This document shows positions 10,659-23,942 of a DNA stretch of 64,000 bases, piece after piece. The notes below the pieces were generated by a model. The model saw only the letters and a list, made by a program, of their open reading frames with translations. It was not told where the DNA came from and searched no databases. The position numbers were made by a program, and so were the translations under genes. Where the stretch lies: contig NC_035790.1 in NCBI RefSeq assembly GCF_001653235.2, forward strand, positions 2,418,001-2,482,000, read 5' to 3'. The DNA comes from Pochonia chlamydosporia 170 (taxonomy: Eukaryota > Ascomycota > Sordariomycetes > Hypocreales > Clavicipitaceae). How positions within the stretch are numbered: position 1 is the first letter of the stretch; the number at the start of each line of letters is the position of its first letter.

Positions 10659-13600
10659 TTAGACTCCACGATTTTATTCCGAGCTTGCGGATACCACATT
10701 CAAGCAAGGTTAAACCCGGTTTCTGTCTTACTGCCAGTGCAGCACAGTGCAGTGCAGTACCAGTATCACAAACACAGCTTATGTATGTTGGGTGCGTGCA
10801 GGGGGAACATACATGACATACTCGACAAATTTGAATATCCTGTGAAGTTCCCGATGCATGGCAAGGTGCGTTGGTTCCTGGCCCTTGCTCACTAGCCTGA
10901 TTTCAACAATAGCAACAAGCTGAAGGGCATTGGTTTGCCACCGGCATGAAATGTTATTATTTACCGCAGTATCCAACATCCATGAAAAAGGAATATCCCG
11001 TTTTGCCCATTGGGCATCCTGGCTCAAAGGGGCGCCTGACCGAGTTGCGTGTTGCCTAGTTTGCAAGCAATGCTAGACGGTTCTGTTACATACTGTATGA
11101 CACAATCATTGATTTTTTTCTTGCCCGGACACTTCGGCCCGCCATGTCGAGTCAAGTGCTTGTTGAGGCTGCGTTCATTATAAGCCAACTCAACAAGGAC
11201 CAAATGCCGGATCTTGCTCCGTAACGCATTCACTTTCTACCTAGATGGGCGAAAGAATGGGCGATGTTCTCAATCCGCTACACCGGACACCAGCCAGCGT
11301 CAATGTCGATTGCAGGTTGACGACAACAGGCCTGGGCTCGTGGCCACTATTCAGAGTCGGAGTCACAGCCGTCAAGACGCTCGCCAAGTAAGGCAGTGTA
11401 GCCGATCTGTCTGTCCAAGTTTGCCCCTCTAAATGTCTTTTCATCTTATTTCGATTCCGAAATTTTCTTTTTACGGTGAAGGCTCTTTCGAGCTCCTGGA
11501 CCTTGTTCATGTGAGCTTCTACCGCCAGTCGGCACATCACCCTAGTCGGCTAGTCCTCGTGATACAGTTGGCTCCAAGGGACGCCATGGTCGTGTCAAGT
11601 CGGATAGCATGGCTACAAATTGAGATGGGGGGGTGTCGCCGGGTTTGATGGGCCTCCGGCTTCATTCAACTTCGGTGCCGTCGGATTGGCAAAAGCCAAA
11701 GGACAAGGTCCAGAGCGGACGTAATCATGATACGGATGAAGGATCAGAATGGCCCGCCAAGTATTGACGGCACTGGGTTGTTGCTGCGTTGCTCATCAGG
11801 CTTTGCCGGGTTTCGGCATGCGGATCACAGATTCCACACCAGACCGTCTTCCGCAATCTTTCATAACACCAGACAGGGCATGGCTCAGGACGCTCAGTTA
11901 TTGACACCATATTGACCAGACTCAACTCTACTCTGTACAGTACAGTATAGTATATGACTATTTCACAACCTTGGTGATGCAAAATTTTGCCGTAATCTCC
12001 GGCCATTAAGTTTGCGGCTTAGCAGCGATCGACCTGACACGTACCAAAACGCTGGCTTGGAATACATATTATGGCTCTCAAGAATCAAGACTACAACACA
12101 GTGCTGACACGTGTGCACCATCAAACATTGCGATAGAGATACCAATTGATATACTCCGTACCTTCATCCGACGCCCGGCCAGCCATGACTGCCCGCAGCT
12201 ATTCGAAAGCAAAGCAAACCCTGCCTGCTGTCTCATCTTCCCTGTTGGCAACCTTGAAGGACATGGAGGATAAGCGATAAGCCGGGGCACTCCACGGCAA
12301 GTACATACCTATGTGCACATCAATCTCGCCGCATGGCCCTGATAAGAGTCTAGTCTTGTGCAAGTGCCTTCATGTTTGGAATACTGCATGGGGGTTCACT
12401 CAATGGCAAGTTGGTGTTGATGCTGCATGTGTATCATTGATACATGTAGGTAATGCTCAACCCTGAAGCAAACACAACAAAACTGAGCAATCGGTCTTAG
12501 TCTCAGTAGAGGCCATAGCGTGCTCGCCTCGAGCCAATGTTGAAGACCAGAGTGCAGATTTTCGACTCAATGAATGCGATTGGACATGCATTGATACCCT
12601 TGTGCAATTGCAATTGCAAATGCAATAGGAATCGGAGCATCGAGGGCATATTGTCAAGCCACGACAAGGTAAGACGATGGATGGACTCGAAACTTGGCAT
12701 CTAGACTGGTATCGAGTAGATTGAGCAAATCTTCATCCATATGCCATGCCACAGAAATCACGACAGATACACAGTCCAACCATCCACCATCCAATCATCC
12801 ATCTTCAGGACTCACGTCTTGTCGTCCATCGAAACGTCATCATTCCCCCGCAAGCCCTTCCAGCCTTCTTCACAGCTCCAATGGAAAGCCCCGTCGCTCT
12901 CTCCGCACTTCAAATGTTCTAAAATAATCCCCAGCCACATGCAACCTTCCATCCCTCACCATTGTCACCAGCAAACCTATATGTCTCGGCAACCATTTAC
13001 ATTGCTTCATCACCATCCCTACTAACCCTTTTCCGCTAACAAACTGCACCACTGACCGTGCATTTGCTGTATCCCTGTCTGAAAGTTGATAGAACTGTAT
13101 CAAAGAGAAAGCCCCAACAGCCAAGCAGTTGAGAGTTTACCCCCCGTCACAACACTGATGAGTGGCACCAGCATGCAAGCCTAGAAGCCACTTTCACTTT
13201 CACCACGCCCAGCCATTAACATCTGACTGGCCACATACATGTCGATCCCCCATTTTGGAACAGTCCGCACAAAGGCAAGGGGTCGAGGGGACAATCGGGG
13301 GGACGGTCGAGGGGATGACAGGACTTCTGGAGAGTGAACAATAAAAGGTAATCTGTCTTTTTTTTTTTTAAAATACAGTAGTTGTTTGTTTCTTGTTCCG
13401 TTGGCCAACTACATGTACGCATTGTGCCAGATTCATGCACCGCCCAGCCCTGTTTTTGCCATTGGTCCAGCTCTTTGCCGTTTGCATCTCAATCCTCGCG
13501 TACTCATAAGAACTCTCAGTGCCACACTCATAGCAGACTTAATGAGGTGTTTACGAGGGTAAAAGAGCAGCAAGATTCGGCTTTAGAACCAATGAAGCCA

Positions 13601-14462
13601 AGACCAAACGGTACGGCAGAACTTCACTTCTTCGAATGTAACGTCAACTGGTCAAGAGGCAAGGCACATTCACTATTATCTGTATGTTGATTGTCACAAT
13701 GTTTCTATGACTTTCACGTAACTACCTGTACTACTAGTTGCTAATAGTTTCGACTGGCGGCTGCCAACCCGGAACTTCGTCTTTAGCTCGTCCGTCTCCC
13801 CTAGGTAGGAGACTGGGTTCCCCGTTGCAGCAGTGTTGTCAATTTACAATCTGTCTTTAAGGCTATTTGACCCCATTTAAGTCTACACATAACACATTTC
13901 TATATATCATAATATACAATGCGAGTCGCGATACCTTTAACTTGGTTGAACCTTTGACCCGCCTCTGTATATTTTAGGGAGCAGCGCTTCAAACCCAGCG
14001 GTCACTCGGAGTCTCGTTGACAAGATTATAAGGGCGTACAGTAGATTCTGGCACCTTGAAATGTAAAAAGGCTTGAAATGCCTATTTGCTGGCCGCATAG
14101 AATGGCTGTTCCAGATAACTCATTGCTGCCTGTCCGATGACAATATGCGCTCTAGGCATCAGCCGCCCTGCTCACCAGGCTGGCATGTCGTGAAAACTAG
14201 TTCTTGTTTAATACTCTTTCCAGCACAAGAAAACGACTTTCACTATTTTCTCATGTCTCAAGACAGAAGAGTCTCTAGCTTCGTGGCCGCGAGTTGTTGC
14301 GATCCCATCATCCAGCTACAAGCTTGACAGCCTTACTCTTGATATCTATCTCATCGTCCAACTTGCATCCTTACATTCCACTCTCTATAAAATCGTCATC
14401 AAGTACACTTCATTGATAAAAGTTGAACAGAGTTGCCGACACTCTCTGCCAGTCAAGTAACC

Positions 14463-15793
14463 ATGGCCGACACTGCCCCCCAAACAGCCGCGAGGGAGCA
14501 TCACGAACCAACTCAGACGGTGGACCACAAAGCCGAGATACTAGCCTCCCAGATCAGGAAGAGCAAGCACTTTATCATCTTTACTGGTGCTGGAATTTCC
14601 ACCTCTGCCGGTACGTTCTTTTCCGTCACGAAACTACAATGTTGCAACTCACCGACAAAAACTGTCTGAAGGTATCCCGGACTTTCGTGGACCAGAAGGA
14701 TCATGGACTCTGCTCGCCCAAGGTCGACAACGAACAGCCCCTTCAACCAGCACGCTGCAGGCTATACCAACTCCTGCACACATGGCGTTGGTGGAATTAC
14801 AAAATAGAGGTGTGCTCAAGTATGTGGTGAGCCAGAATTGCGACGGTTTGCATAGGCGAAGCGGAATCCTCTCGGTAGGCAGGCACAATCCTCTTATACG
14901 GGATAATATGTAGCAGTGAAAATATAACTAACACGATCACTAGAACAAGATATCAGAAGTACACGGCAACAGTAATTTAGAGCACTGCAAGACATGTGGC
15001 AAAGAGTACCTCCGTGGTAGACTCTCCCCCGGACTTCTGTTCCAAACCACAAGCCAGCAACTAACTGACTTGAGTAGATTTTCGCGCAGTGGCTTCATAC
15101 GAGAAAAGCGTCCACGACCACCGCACGGGAAGAAAATGTGCCGTATGTGGAGGCATGCTATTCGACACCATCATCAACTTTGGCGAATCTCTCCCTGAAA
15201 CAGCCTTGGCACTCGCCTGGGAAAACGCGCAGATGGCCGACTTGTGCCTCGTCCTCGGATCGTCCTGTACAGTCACGCCCGCAGCAGATATACCTGAACT
15301 TGTGGGGCGTAATAAATCGGCGAAACTCGCGATATGTAACCTTCAACAGACGCCGCTCGACGACGTATCCGACCTACGTGTGTTTTCCACAGCAGACGAC
15401 CTGATGGTTCGTGTCATGGAGAAGCTGGGCACTTCCATTCCACGATTCGTCTTGCGTAGGCGTGTAGTGCTGAGTATTGGGACGAGAGCAGACGGAAGCT
15501 GCGGGATTGTTGTTCAAGGCGTTGATGCTGAGGGTGTGCCGATGACATATCTCCGATCGGTGAGGTTAGAAGGGAGTCGGCGGGGATCAACCTCTGAGCC
15601 ACATGCTATCAGTTTGAGGGATGGTTTGGCTGTAGGATGTATAGTGAGGCTGGAGTTGGAGTTTATGGGACATTACAGGGAGCCGAATTTGCAGATTCAT
15701 TATGAAGTTCGTGGGTTGAAAGAGGAGCAGGCGTGCTATGTGCTTGAGTTTGACCCGTGTGGTGGTGGGTGGATGACGAGAAGGGAGAGTTGA
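14463..15793 (+). CDS. Sir2-family NAD-dependent protein deacylase (SIRT6/7-like)
   Basis: Four exons, 14463-14610, 14672-14874, 14944-15016 and 15078-15793, 379 residues. All three introns (61, 69, 61 bp) keep frame, and each closes a conserved motif. The NAD-binding GAGISTSAGIPDFRGPEG spans the first junction, followed by SQNCDGLH, the catalytic His in EVHGNSN across the third exon, zinc ligands CKTC and CAVC, then NFGESLP and the LGSS and VTPAA motifs of the Rossmann fold. The short GIPDFRGPEG pattern and the wide zinc module place it near class IV (SIRT6/7), nuclear deacylases acting on histones and repair factors. A C-terminal extension of about 110 residues carries no known domain. Substrate and localisation are inferred from family only. 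Confidence 0.93.
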
Positions 15794-17062
15794 TTGTGAG
15801 CGAGACTGTCTGGTCGGTTGAGATATTTGGTTGCATGTCATTTTGTCCATGTCATTGGGTGGGCCTTTGTTTGAGAGTCTGCAGCATGTGTTGAGATGGC
15901 GTTTGTTGATATCACAGTTTCCTCGGAGGGATGAAGCCCGGTGTGACTTCTGAAGTTGCCAGTTGAGCCACAGGTGCCGGTAGACTCAGTTTGTAGGAAA
16001 TCTAAAACCCCGTGATACGCAGGTAGTTGTGACTCTGTTAAGTTTATGAGCTGAAGACTGCGATGGAGAATTCAATTTCCATTGCATATGCTAGTTGCAT
16101 GTGGTGCCTCGGAGCTTCGCCGTCTGGTGCACCATGAGCGTCGCAGGTCAGTCACGTTTGATCTCGTTCATGTTCCTCGGCATGGCGTGCAGTTTTCGCG
16201 AGTTGGATGCACGCTGGGCCCCTTTAATCATTACTAGGCTGTATGGGTAAGGTGATTTGCCTCCGTGTTCTGTTCGGTGTCGTTGTTCTGGTGAAGGATG
16301 GGTAGGGAGTGAAGCTGCAGATGCATGAATGAATATTCGGGCTCATGTCCGAAAAGTCAGTCGGGCCTGACAAACAGGGGATGAAATCAAGTTTCTTCAT
16401 TTCCAGCCTGAAGCTGTAATTCTGGCGAATGGCACAGGCCAACTGCGCTTCTGGATGGATGGTAAAGTCGATTTCAGGGTGCCCAAGCTGGGATCTGGAT
16501 GGCTTAGGTGTCAAGTACGTGCCCCCCAGCGCCAGCACATGCACCCTGTCTTTACCTGGCGGCTGCTATTGACTTCAAGTTACCAGCTGTTAGCAATTTG
16601 GGCGCTCTTGGGCTTCAATGCTGACTCTCACTAACACCCACTAGACCCCCCCCCTACAACACTAGACTCGACAGCCTTGCCGTTCTGGGTGTGGACATCA
16701 ATTTGATCTCGCCCACATGCTTGCATTGTATTGATTCCACCCCTGCTCCAGTCTTCATCATCCATGTCAATCCCTAGTTGCCATTCTACCTGCTTTGCCT
16801 CATTTTCTGTCAACATCAGCATCCCCTGAGTTGACATGGCCTAGCAACAGTGCTTCGCCTTGACACGCTTGCAGAGCATTCAAACCTGCAACTCTTTCCT
16901 TTTTTTTTTTTTTGTGAATATATTTTCTTTGTTCCTCATCTACTTCGATTTTCTTCACTCTGACAAACCTTCTTCACTTGGCTTGGGGCGCATATTCTGT
17001 GCTGCCAATGCCGTGCATGTCACCGCCTTTGCGACGTCATTCTACCACACAAGAGTCGCTAC
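15794..17062. other. Intergenic, no gene recognised
   Basis: Sirtuin 3' flank and promoter of the vezatin-domain gene. A 14-nt T run (16900-16913) lies about 150 bp upstream of the next start codon, in a pyrimidine-rich leader common in fungal promoters. Confidence 0.5.
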
Positions 17063-19217
17063 ATGGAACCCATTGTGTATGAGGAGTCGCCTCTAGCCGA
17101 CTACCTCAAAGGTAGGTTATTTCGCTCTAAAACGAAGCAGTCTTTCATCTGAGTTTGCCTGACCCGTGCGTGCTTGAAGATGGAGGAGACGGATCCGAGG
17201 CGGACTGGGCGGCCATGGACAGTTCACCACCGCGACCTTTGTCGACGCTGTCCGACTCGTCGCCACCGCCGAGTCCTTCGCCTTTTGCTCCTACAGGTCG
17301 ACCTATGGTGAAGTCTCGATTTCGAGGCAAAGTTCCGACCGCCTTACAGACAAATGCGCCAAGGGCCATTCGGACAACGACGCTGCAATCCATTAGGAGG
17401 AACTGTTCGGTAGGATACCACTTTTGGTTCAGTGGTGCAATTTGGTAGCTCCTCCTCTACTGACATTTTATTTTACTTTGGCAGGCTGCCGTGGTGGCAA
17501 GCATCGACCGCGCCGACAATTCCAAGTTTCTTGAGCAGTTTCGCTACACCATCATTGCGTCGCAATTGTTAAGCGGCACGTCAATCTTGGGCCATCGACC
17601 TTCTGCTGCGAATGTATCTCACGCGGGCGACGACGACACAAAACAGTCGCTTTTATCGACAGAGGGAATTCTTGCATCAGTTCTCGGAGCCCTTGCTATT
17701 GCCGTTGTCTTGAGTTGGATTTTAGGAAGCGCGCCTTCGTACGTCACGCGAAAACGGCTGGCATTCCTCGTGGTTTTGGTTGCGGCTGCTGCATTTCTTG
17801 GTCAGATATACATGCGCCGGCAATGGCTTCGTTACCGAAGGGAGCAATCTTTGGCCGAAATCGCCGCCTTTGTTTCGAATTCGAACGATTTTGATAGCGC
17901 CTCGGAAGCTACATTGTCGCTCGTGCAGGAGGTAGAGCTTGTCTCTCGTGGGTATCGAATGTAAGCGAGCGGCACAGGACGGAGCTAACTTTGCTCCATG
18001 CTTCATTGACTACAAATACTGATCCATTTTATAGCAGTGCTCCGTTGCCTCCAATTAGCAGGCTTGAAGATCGCAACCAGGCCCGAAAATGCGTGCGACT
18101 GCGCAAAGCCTTGAAGAATTCGTTTGCAGATGTTCTGGACGCGTACAAGCAAATGTCGAATCTCATAAGGGGCTTTTCGGAGCAAACGGAGCTGGAAAAG
18201 TATTATGACATGTACGACATCAATGATCTTGACATGTCCGATGCCCTGCAGGGTTTCAGCGAAACCGAGTTTGAAGACTCTGAATCACTCAGAACTTTGA
18301 AAATCCTGGCTGCGCGATTCCACACGACACGTAAAATGCTTCTCTGTGCGCTGTTGGCCCTTGATGCTAATGGTGAAGGCTCGGATTTGCTTCGATGGAC
18401 AACGGCGGTGGAAGTGCTTCGAAACCTCAATGCTAGCACAAAGGCTGCATTTTACAAGCTCCAGAACATACTGACCGAAGCTGAATGTAAGAACTATCCG
18501 AATGTCACCCAGCTAAAATGGCCCATAGACTGATTATTCTTTGTTTCTGCAGCATTTCCCGTACCCCCAACACCGAAAATCCCCCTAACACCTGGACGGG
18601 AGCGCTGGCGATCGCAGTTGCGGAAATTGAACTCGCTATCTACCGGAATTCGGGGGTTGCAGGCCAAGCTTCACCTGCTTAGAGAAGAATCAGACCGCGC
18701 ACTAGACGACTCGAATGATGTATCGGAACTAGGACCGAACCTGATGTCGCAATACGAGTCTATCGGAGTGGATCTCAAGGAACTGATGTCGGCTTGGGAA
18801 GAGGGAAAAGCTGCTCTCGCTCTCGGAATCGATAGAAACGAAAAGAGACTATCCTCCATGAGCACGCTGATGTCGCCGAGGAGTTCGCTGAGTGGCCTGA
18901 CGACGGTTGGCGAAGGCACCGCCGCGGATGCTTTGAAGGCCTTGACGGGTGAATCACCTATTGGCTCCGATATAAATGAGCCTAGCGAACCAGACACGCC
19001 AGAAGTTTTCGAAGCGGTGGCGCGCCCACGGCCAAAGAGCCTTCTCACCAGAGAGGAACGAATCGTCAAAATGAAGGAGGAGCGTGAGCAAAAGGCACAG
19101 GCTCGCAAAGACATGGATGCTACAAGGGGCATGCTAAGAGAGCTGGAGACAGTCATCAACTTGCGGCCGAAGAATCGTGCCAGTGCTCCTCCGTCCGACC
19201 GAGTTGCCTCCTTGTAA
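17063..19217 (+). CDS. Vezatin/Inp2-like peroxisomal myosin-binding membrane protein
   Basis: Five exons: 17063-17111, 17180-17409, 17485-17960, 18035-18486 and 18553-19217, 623 residues. The first exon is only 49 nt and starts at MEPIVYEESPLADYLK; the acceptor at 17179 was chosen because it restores frame to the downstream exon. Two adjacent hydrophobic segments (about residues 155-175 and 185-205; ILASVLGALAIAVVLSWIL and LAFLVVLVAAAAFLGQIY) form a membrane hairpin. The following helical region, with the conserved GYR-I-S-APLPPISRLE stretch spanning a junction, matches the vezatin / myosin-binding motif of peroxisomes. By analogy with yeast Inp2 it would tether the organelle to a class V myosin for transport and inheritance. 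The C-terminal third is charged and probably coiled-coil. The family assignment is from memory of motif layout, so the organelle is inferred. Confidence 0.8.
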
Positions 19218-20340
19218 AACATACAATCGGAGCGACAATGTGTAACGACTCTTATATTTACACAACCAGTTTACTCTTTACTATTTATATTTCCCGCCTG
19301 TGTTTCTTGGCGGCAAAACGGTACACAGCACAATCTAGGCGCACAGGCAACATCGCACAGGGGTTCTAGGAGTATACGGCGTCAACTAGACGGTTCAGGA
19401 TACGGTGACAAAGATGGGTTTGTTTCATTCCGGGTTAAGCGCAAACAACAATTTTATACGCAGAAGCGGTTCTGGTTACATGACTAGGATGGTGGAGTGT
19501 CACCTTTGGGTTCAATTCTGGTGCAACTTTGATTCCATGCAGCTCGTGCCGCGGCTGGTACGATGCTGCATTTACTTTTTGCATTACTTGTATATACTGT
19601 TATTTCTTTTCGCGGCAACATAATTCTTCTTTGTATTTAAATATTTCAGATGACGTGGGATTGCAGAGCAGAATGGGATACTGATGCTTGGGATTTTCAT
19701 AGCAATAAATTTGTTCCCGAGACTTGGTTAGATGAACCAGACGTTTGCAACACTGGTGATAAATTGGAAACGGGACAATTGGCTGCAGAACGGTTTACCC
19801 AATAGTATGTCTTGCGAATGATTGTCATTGTTTCAATTTATTTCTTGGAGCAATCCAGAGCAGAGCTTGGGTTGAAGCGTTGAAGCCACCACCCAGCCAT
19901 CAGCTGGACACGTCCAATCTTGTGCCCCGCGTAAAGTTGGCGTCACATTTCTTACCTGCCGCTGGTCCCTCTCAAGACCAGACCCAAAGGGAACCCCACC
20001 ACAGACGCGTCTCATTTTACCCACCAGACCAGACAGCTTCCCTCGCGTGTTAAGTGCTTGCTTGACCATTTTTCACAACGTTTTGCTTCCGTGACTTTCT
20101 TCTCCCACACTGGTTCTTTCTGCAAACCATCTCGTGATAAACACAATTTGGAAATTTCCTCCTGAATTTCCCTCCTCAACCCAGTTCGCATCTTCTGAAA
20201 CCTGACCTTGGCTCATTCACCGCCTGTCGTCTCTTTTCCCCCGCTCTTCACACTCACACAAGTTCAGACAGTACGTTTGGAACAGTCGGACTGAAAGACT
20301 GGCAATTGTGAAGTTGCTAACCCTTTTCTTCCTCGCAGAG
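19218..20340. other. Intergenic, includes PCNA promoter
   Basis: No exon found. The last 300 bp before the PCNA start are CT-rich, typical of fungal leaders, and contain an MCB element. Confidence 0.6.
20005..20010 (+). promoter_or_regulatory. MCB element (ACGCGT) upstream of PCNA
   Basis: A perfect ACGCGT lies 331 bp before the PCNA ATG. In yeasts this is the MBF site that drives G1/S genes. Function here is inferred from motif and gene identity. Confidence 0.5.
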
Positions 20341-21353
20341 ATGTTGGAAGCACGGCTTGAGCAGGCTAACATCCTGAAGAAGGTAAACAACTCTTCATTC
20401 TTCGTGCTGCTTCCCGCGCGTTGCCCATGCTAACATCTTCACTCACAGGTTGTCGACGCCATTAAGGACCTCGTCCAAGACTGCAATTTTGACTGCAATG
20501 ACTCCGGCATCGCCCTCCAGGCCATGGATAACTCCCATGTCGCCCTGGTCTCTATGATGCTCAAGGCCGAAGGCTTCTCCCCCTACCGATGCGATCGAAA
20601 CATCGCCCTCGGAGTGAACCTGACCTCCCTGACCAAGGTCTTGCGCGCCGCCCAAAACGAGGATATCCTCACCCTCAAGGCAGAGGATGCCCCGGATGTT
20701 CTGAACTTGGTGTTTGAGAGCAGCGAGAATGATAGAATCAGCGAGTACGACTTGAAGCTTATGGATATTGATCAAGAGCACTTGGGTATCCCGCAGACTG
20801 AATACGCTGCTACTATTGCCATGCCTGCTGCCGAGTTTCGAAGAATCTGCACCGATCTTGCTGCCATGTCTGAGTCTGGTAAGTTTGACTTCAATTCTGG
20901 CGGGTTATCGAGAATCATTGGATTGTGAGAGACGTATATTTTTGTGCTGAGCTAACCATGGCTGTGGTGTCTAGTCAGCATTGAAGCGAATAAGGATGGT
21001 GTCAAGTTTGCATGCAACGGTGACATTGGCAACGGTTCCGTTACTCTCCGAAGCCACACCAACGTCGAGAAGCCAGAAATGAATGTCGACATTGAGCTTA
21101 CCGAGCCAGTGTCGCTGACCTTTTCGCTCAAGTACCTCGTCAACTTCTGCAAGGCTGCTGCCCTGTCGACCCAGGTCAAGATTTGCCTGTCGAGCGAAGT
21201 CCCTCTTTTGGTGGAGTACAACTTGTCTGGTAGCAGTTATCTTCGTTTCTACCTGGCGCCCAAGGTAAGTTTCTTTGTTTCTTTGTTCCCTGATGTCAAT
21301 TTGGAGAATGTTTAGCTAACGACGCGGGATTACAGATTGGTGACGACGAGTAA
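20341..21353 (+). CDS. PCNA: Proliferating cell nuclear antigen (DNA sliding clamp)
   Basis: Four exons, 20341-20382, 20449-20878, 20975-21264 and 21336-21353, 259 residues, the usual PCNA length. The homotrimeric clamp encircles DNA and holds polymerase delta/epsilon and many repair factors. Seen directly: the N-terminal [34 protein letters not shown] with the conserved DNA-facing loop; [13 protein letters not shown]; the interdomain connector region around [24 protein letters not shown]; and [19 protein letters not shown] followed by IGDDE, carried by an 18-nt last exon. All junctions keep phase. The lysine equivalent to K164 of yeast is not present as a simple KFACNGDIG neighbour and would need alignment to place. 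An MCB site lies upstream, consistent with S-phase expression. Confidence 0.97.
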
Positions 21354-22328
21354 GAAATGTAAAACTGAGGTCAGATATGGGAAAACAACATTCACAAATA
21401 AGCGAGAGTCGTAATATTTTGTAGACTGGCGTTTATGGACAATGCAATGCCACGTTGGGGTATACGATGCCGGTTGATGGACTGGATGAGGAAATGTGAT
21501 TCAGATGAAATGGATATGGTGGGTGGATGTCGGGATAGCTATTGGGAATCTTGCTCTATCATGCTACATGTGATTAGATGGGTGGATGTGGTGTATTTTG
21601 ACGATAATGAATCCAGATATGCTCTACTTTTTTGGCCACGGCAAAAGTGATGGTGACTTTGTGACTTGTTATATATTGTGGGCCACCGATCTTACGGCAA
21701 TCGTCATGTCTATCACAGCGAGGTGGGGAAGCAAGAGACGTAGTACAACAACCGTTCATATTCAAATGTTGCAGAAAGTGATATGTGATGCGCCAATGCT
21801 ACTTCGAGATTGGTGATGTTGGGCGAGTTGAGTTGAACTTCAAAGCTGGTTGAATTGCCCTGGGAGGCAGGTAGATTGTCACCATCGCCCCACTCTTCAT
21901 CGCAACCAAGCGTTGAACCTCGCCTTCTGGTTAGAAGACAGGAACCAGTGCGCCCTCGTGGCTTCCCTTTCTAGCGGCCCTTCTAGTGCCCACTTGCGCA
22001 ACGCATGACAAATGAGATCAATTGATGGGTCTGGGGCGAATCGTTTGTGGACTGGACTTATGGATTTGTGCGCCTTTTGCATCGAGAGTCAGAGTCATGG
22101 AGTAGCGCGAGCAAACTTGGAAGTGTCTTGACACTCTAAACAATCTGGAAACCAAGACGTGGTGCCATCTTATCCTGCAGTTTTTGGTCCCTTTCACACA
22201 TTCATTTTGCATAAAGCCGCGTATCTTTCCAGTGGCGTGTAGGTGGCGCCAGCAAACGCTGTTTGCCATCATTGGGGCATTGACGATTCTCATCATCCAC
22301 ATCCAACCACACACCCTGAGCCTCTAGC
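21354..22328. other. Intergenic, no gene recognised
   Basis: PCNA 3' flank and pyridoxal kinase promoter. Open frames on both strands are short and domain-free. Confidence 0.5.
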
Positions 22329-23669
22329 ATGGCAGCCTCGACGCCTGCACCAGCCCCGCGAGTTCTCGCCGTTGCGAGCCATGTACGTATCAATGAATCC
22401 TGTGTATTGAGCTGTGAGAACAAAACACTGACGTGCCCTGTAGGTTGTATCTGGGTACGTCTCCTGAGCCAGCTGGTTTACAGCACCTACTGAAGTGCTT
22501 TGAGCATCGCCCAAACTTGCGCTGTGAAATCACGGACTGTCCTGACCAAATTTGCAGATATGTCGGCAACAAAATTGCCGTATTTGCTCTCCAATCTCTT
22601 GGCTATGACGTTGCAGCCTTAAACACCGTCCAATTCAGTACTTTGTCCCCCTTCGCTTTCGCCCTCTCCGGCTTCGGAGCACCAGCTAATGCTATGCAGG
22701 CAACCACACTGGCTACAGACAATGGACAGGCACAAAGGTCTCTGCCCAGGAAATCACAGACTTATACAATGGCCTGCGCCAGTCTTACCTCGACGACTTT
22801 GACATGATGTTGTCGGGATACATTCCTGGGGCGGAGGCGGTCGTTGCGGTGGGCAATATCGCCAAGGAACTCAAAGAGAGTAACAAGCATGCGCCGGGAA
22901 ACTTCTTCTGGGTGCTTGATCCGGTAATGGGTGATAATGGAAAGATTTACGTAGCTGAGGATGTTGTCCCCGCTTATAAAGGTTTGATTGAGTATGCAGA
23001 CTTGATTCTGCCGAACCAGTTCGAAGCCGAGTACGTTCATGGCGCATTACCCTTATTGGTATGGTGTTTTTTACTAACAAGGCACCCAGGCTTCTTTCAG
23101 GCGTCAAGATTGTAGACTTGGAATCCCTCAACACAGCTATTCAAGCCCTCCATGACAAATATCGCATCCCCCACGTTATCATCACATCCGTCAACTTCTC
23201 ACCGCCTGGACAACCGTCTTCCCATCTATCCGTCATCGGATCGAGCATGACATCAACCGGGAAAGCGCGGCTCTTTAAGATCACATTCCCTTCTATTGAC
23301 TGCTACTTCTGCGGAACGGGTGACATGTTTGGCGCTCTCGTCACAGCCCGGATGCGCGAGGCAGTTCAGGCAGTTCCCGGGCTTATCAGCCAGCCAAGCT
23401 GGTTGAGTGATGACTCTGCATCTGCTGCTGAGTTGCCATTGGCGCGGGCTGCGGAAAAGGTGCTGGCCAGCATGCATGAGGTATTGACCAAGACGAGAGA
23501 TGCTATGCCTGGCGTGATTGAAAGGACAAGGGCGCGGCTGTCGGAACAAGACAGGGCGAGTGGAAAGGGCGAGCAGCAGATCAAGTCTAAGGCTTCGGAG
23601 TTGCAGTTGGTGCAGAATTTGGAGTGTTTGAGGAGTCCTGGAGTCGAATTTAAAGCACAGCAAATATAG
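22329..23669 (+). CDS. Pyridoxal kinase
   Basis: Five exons: 22329-22382, 22444-22454, 22558-22637, 22700-23030 and 23090-23669, 351 residues. Exon 2 is a microexon of 11 nt (GTTGTATCTGG) needed to rebuild the highly conserved VLAVASH-VVSG-YVGNK start of the kinase fold; the flanking introns are 61 and 103 bp. Other family marks are ALNTVQFSNHTGY across the third junction, WTGTKVSAQE, DPVMGDNGKIYV and LPNQFEAELLSG across the fourth, and the anion-hole motif GTGDMFGAL with the catalytic Asp near the C-terminal half. The enzyme phosphorylates pyridoxal, pyridoxine and pyridoxamine with ATP to supply PLP in the cytosol. A charged C-terminal tail (about 60 residues) is longer than in bacterial PdxY. 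It ends tail-to-tail with the dUTPase gene, about 270 bp apart. Confidence 0.95.
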
Positions 23670-23942
23670 ATGTGTGAAGGCGCACGTTGGACTAAAGATA
23701 GATATAGATATGCGCACGCATCAATGGCCCATAATATACACATTTACATATTCGACTGGTTGGTTCATATGGACCTTGGTGGGATCGATTTCCCGTTCAA
23801 TTCGAGGGCTTTTTCTAATCCTAGATCCCTTCTATGACCTCTCATATTTGAAACCTCAAGGAGAATGATCATTACATCATCATGGAAAGATACGTTGAGA
23901 AGCAGTCTCTTAACCCACGCATACCTTTAAAAGCTTCAAATT

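Larger units (their letters stand above)
6561..14462. other. 7.9-kb region without a convincing gene
   Basis: Between the RING gene (minus) and the sirtuin gene (plus), which diverge. Open frames are short, overlap on both strands and lack domains. The region holds TCAC, CGG and TTTGGC microsatellites, homopolymer T (13358-13369), several TACGGAGTA motifs, many CCAGACCAG-like words and CAGT/GTACAGTACAG words. Non-coding RNAs, long 5' leaders or fast-evolving small proteins cannot be excluded from sequence alone. Confidence 0.5.
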
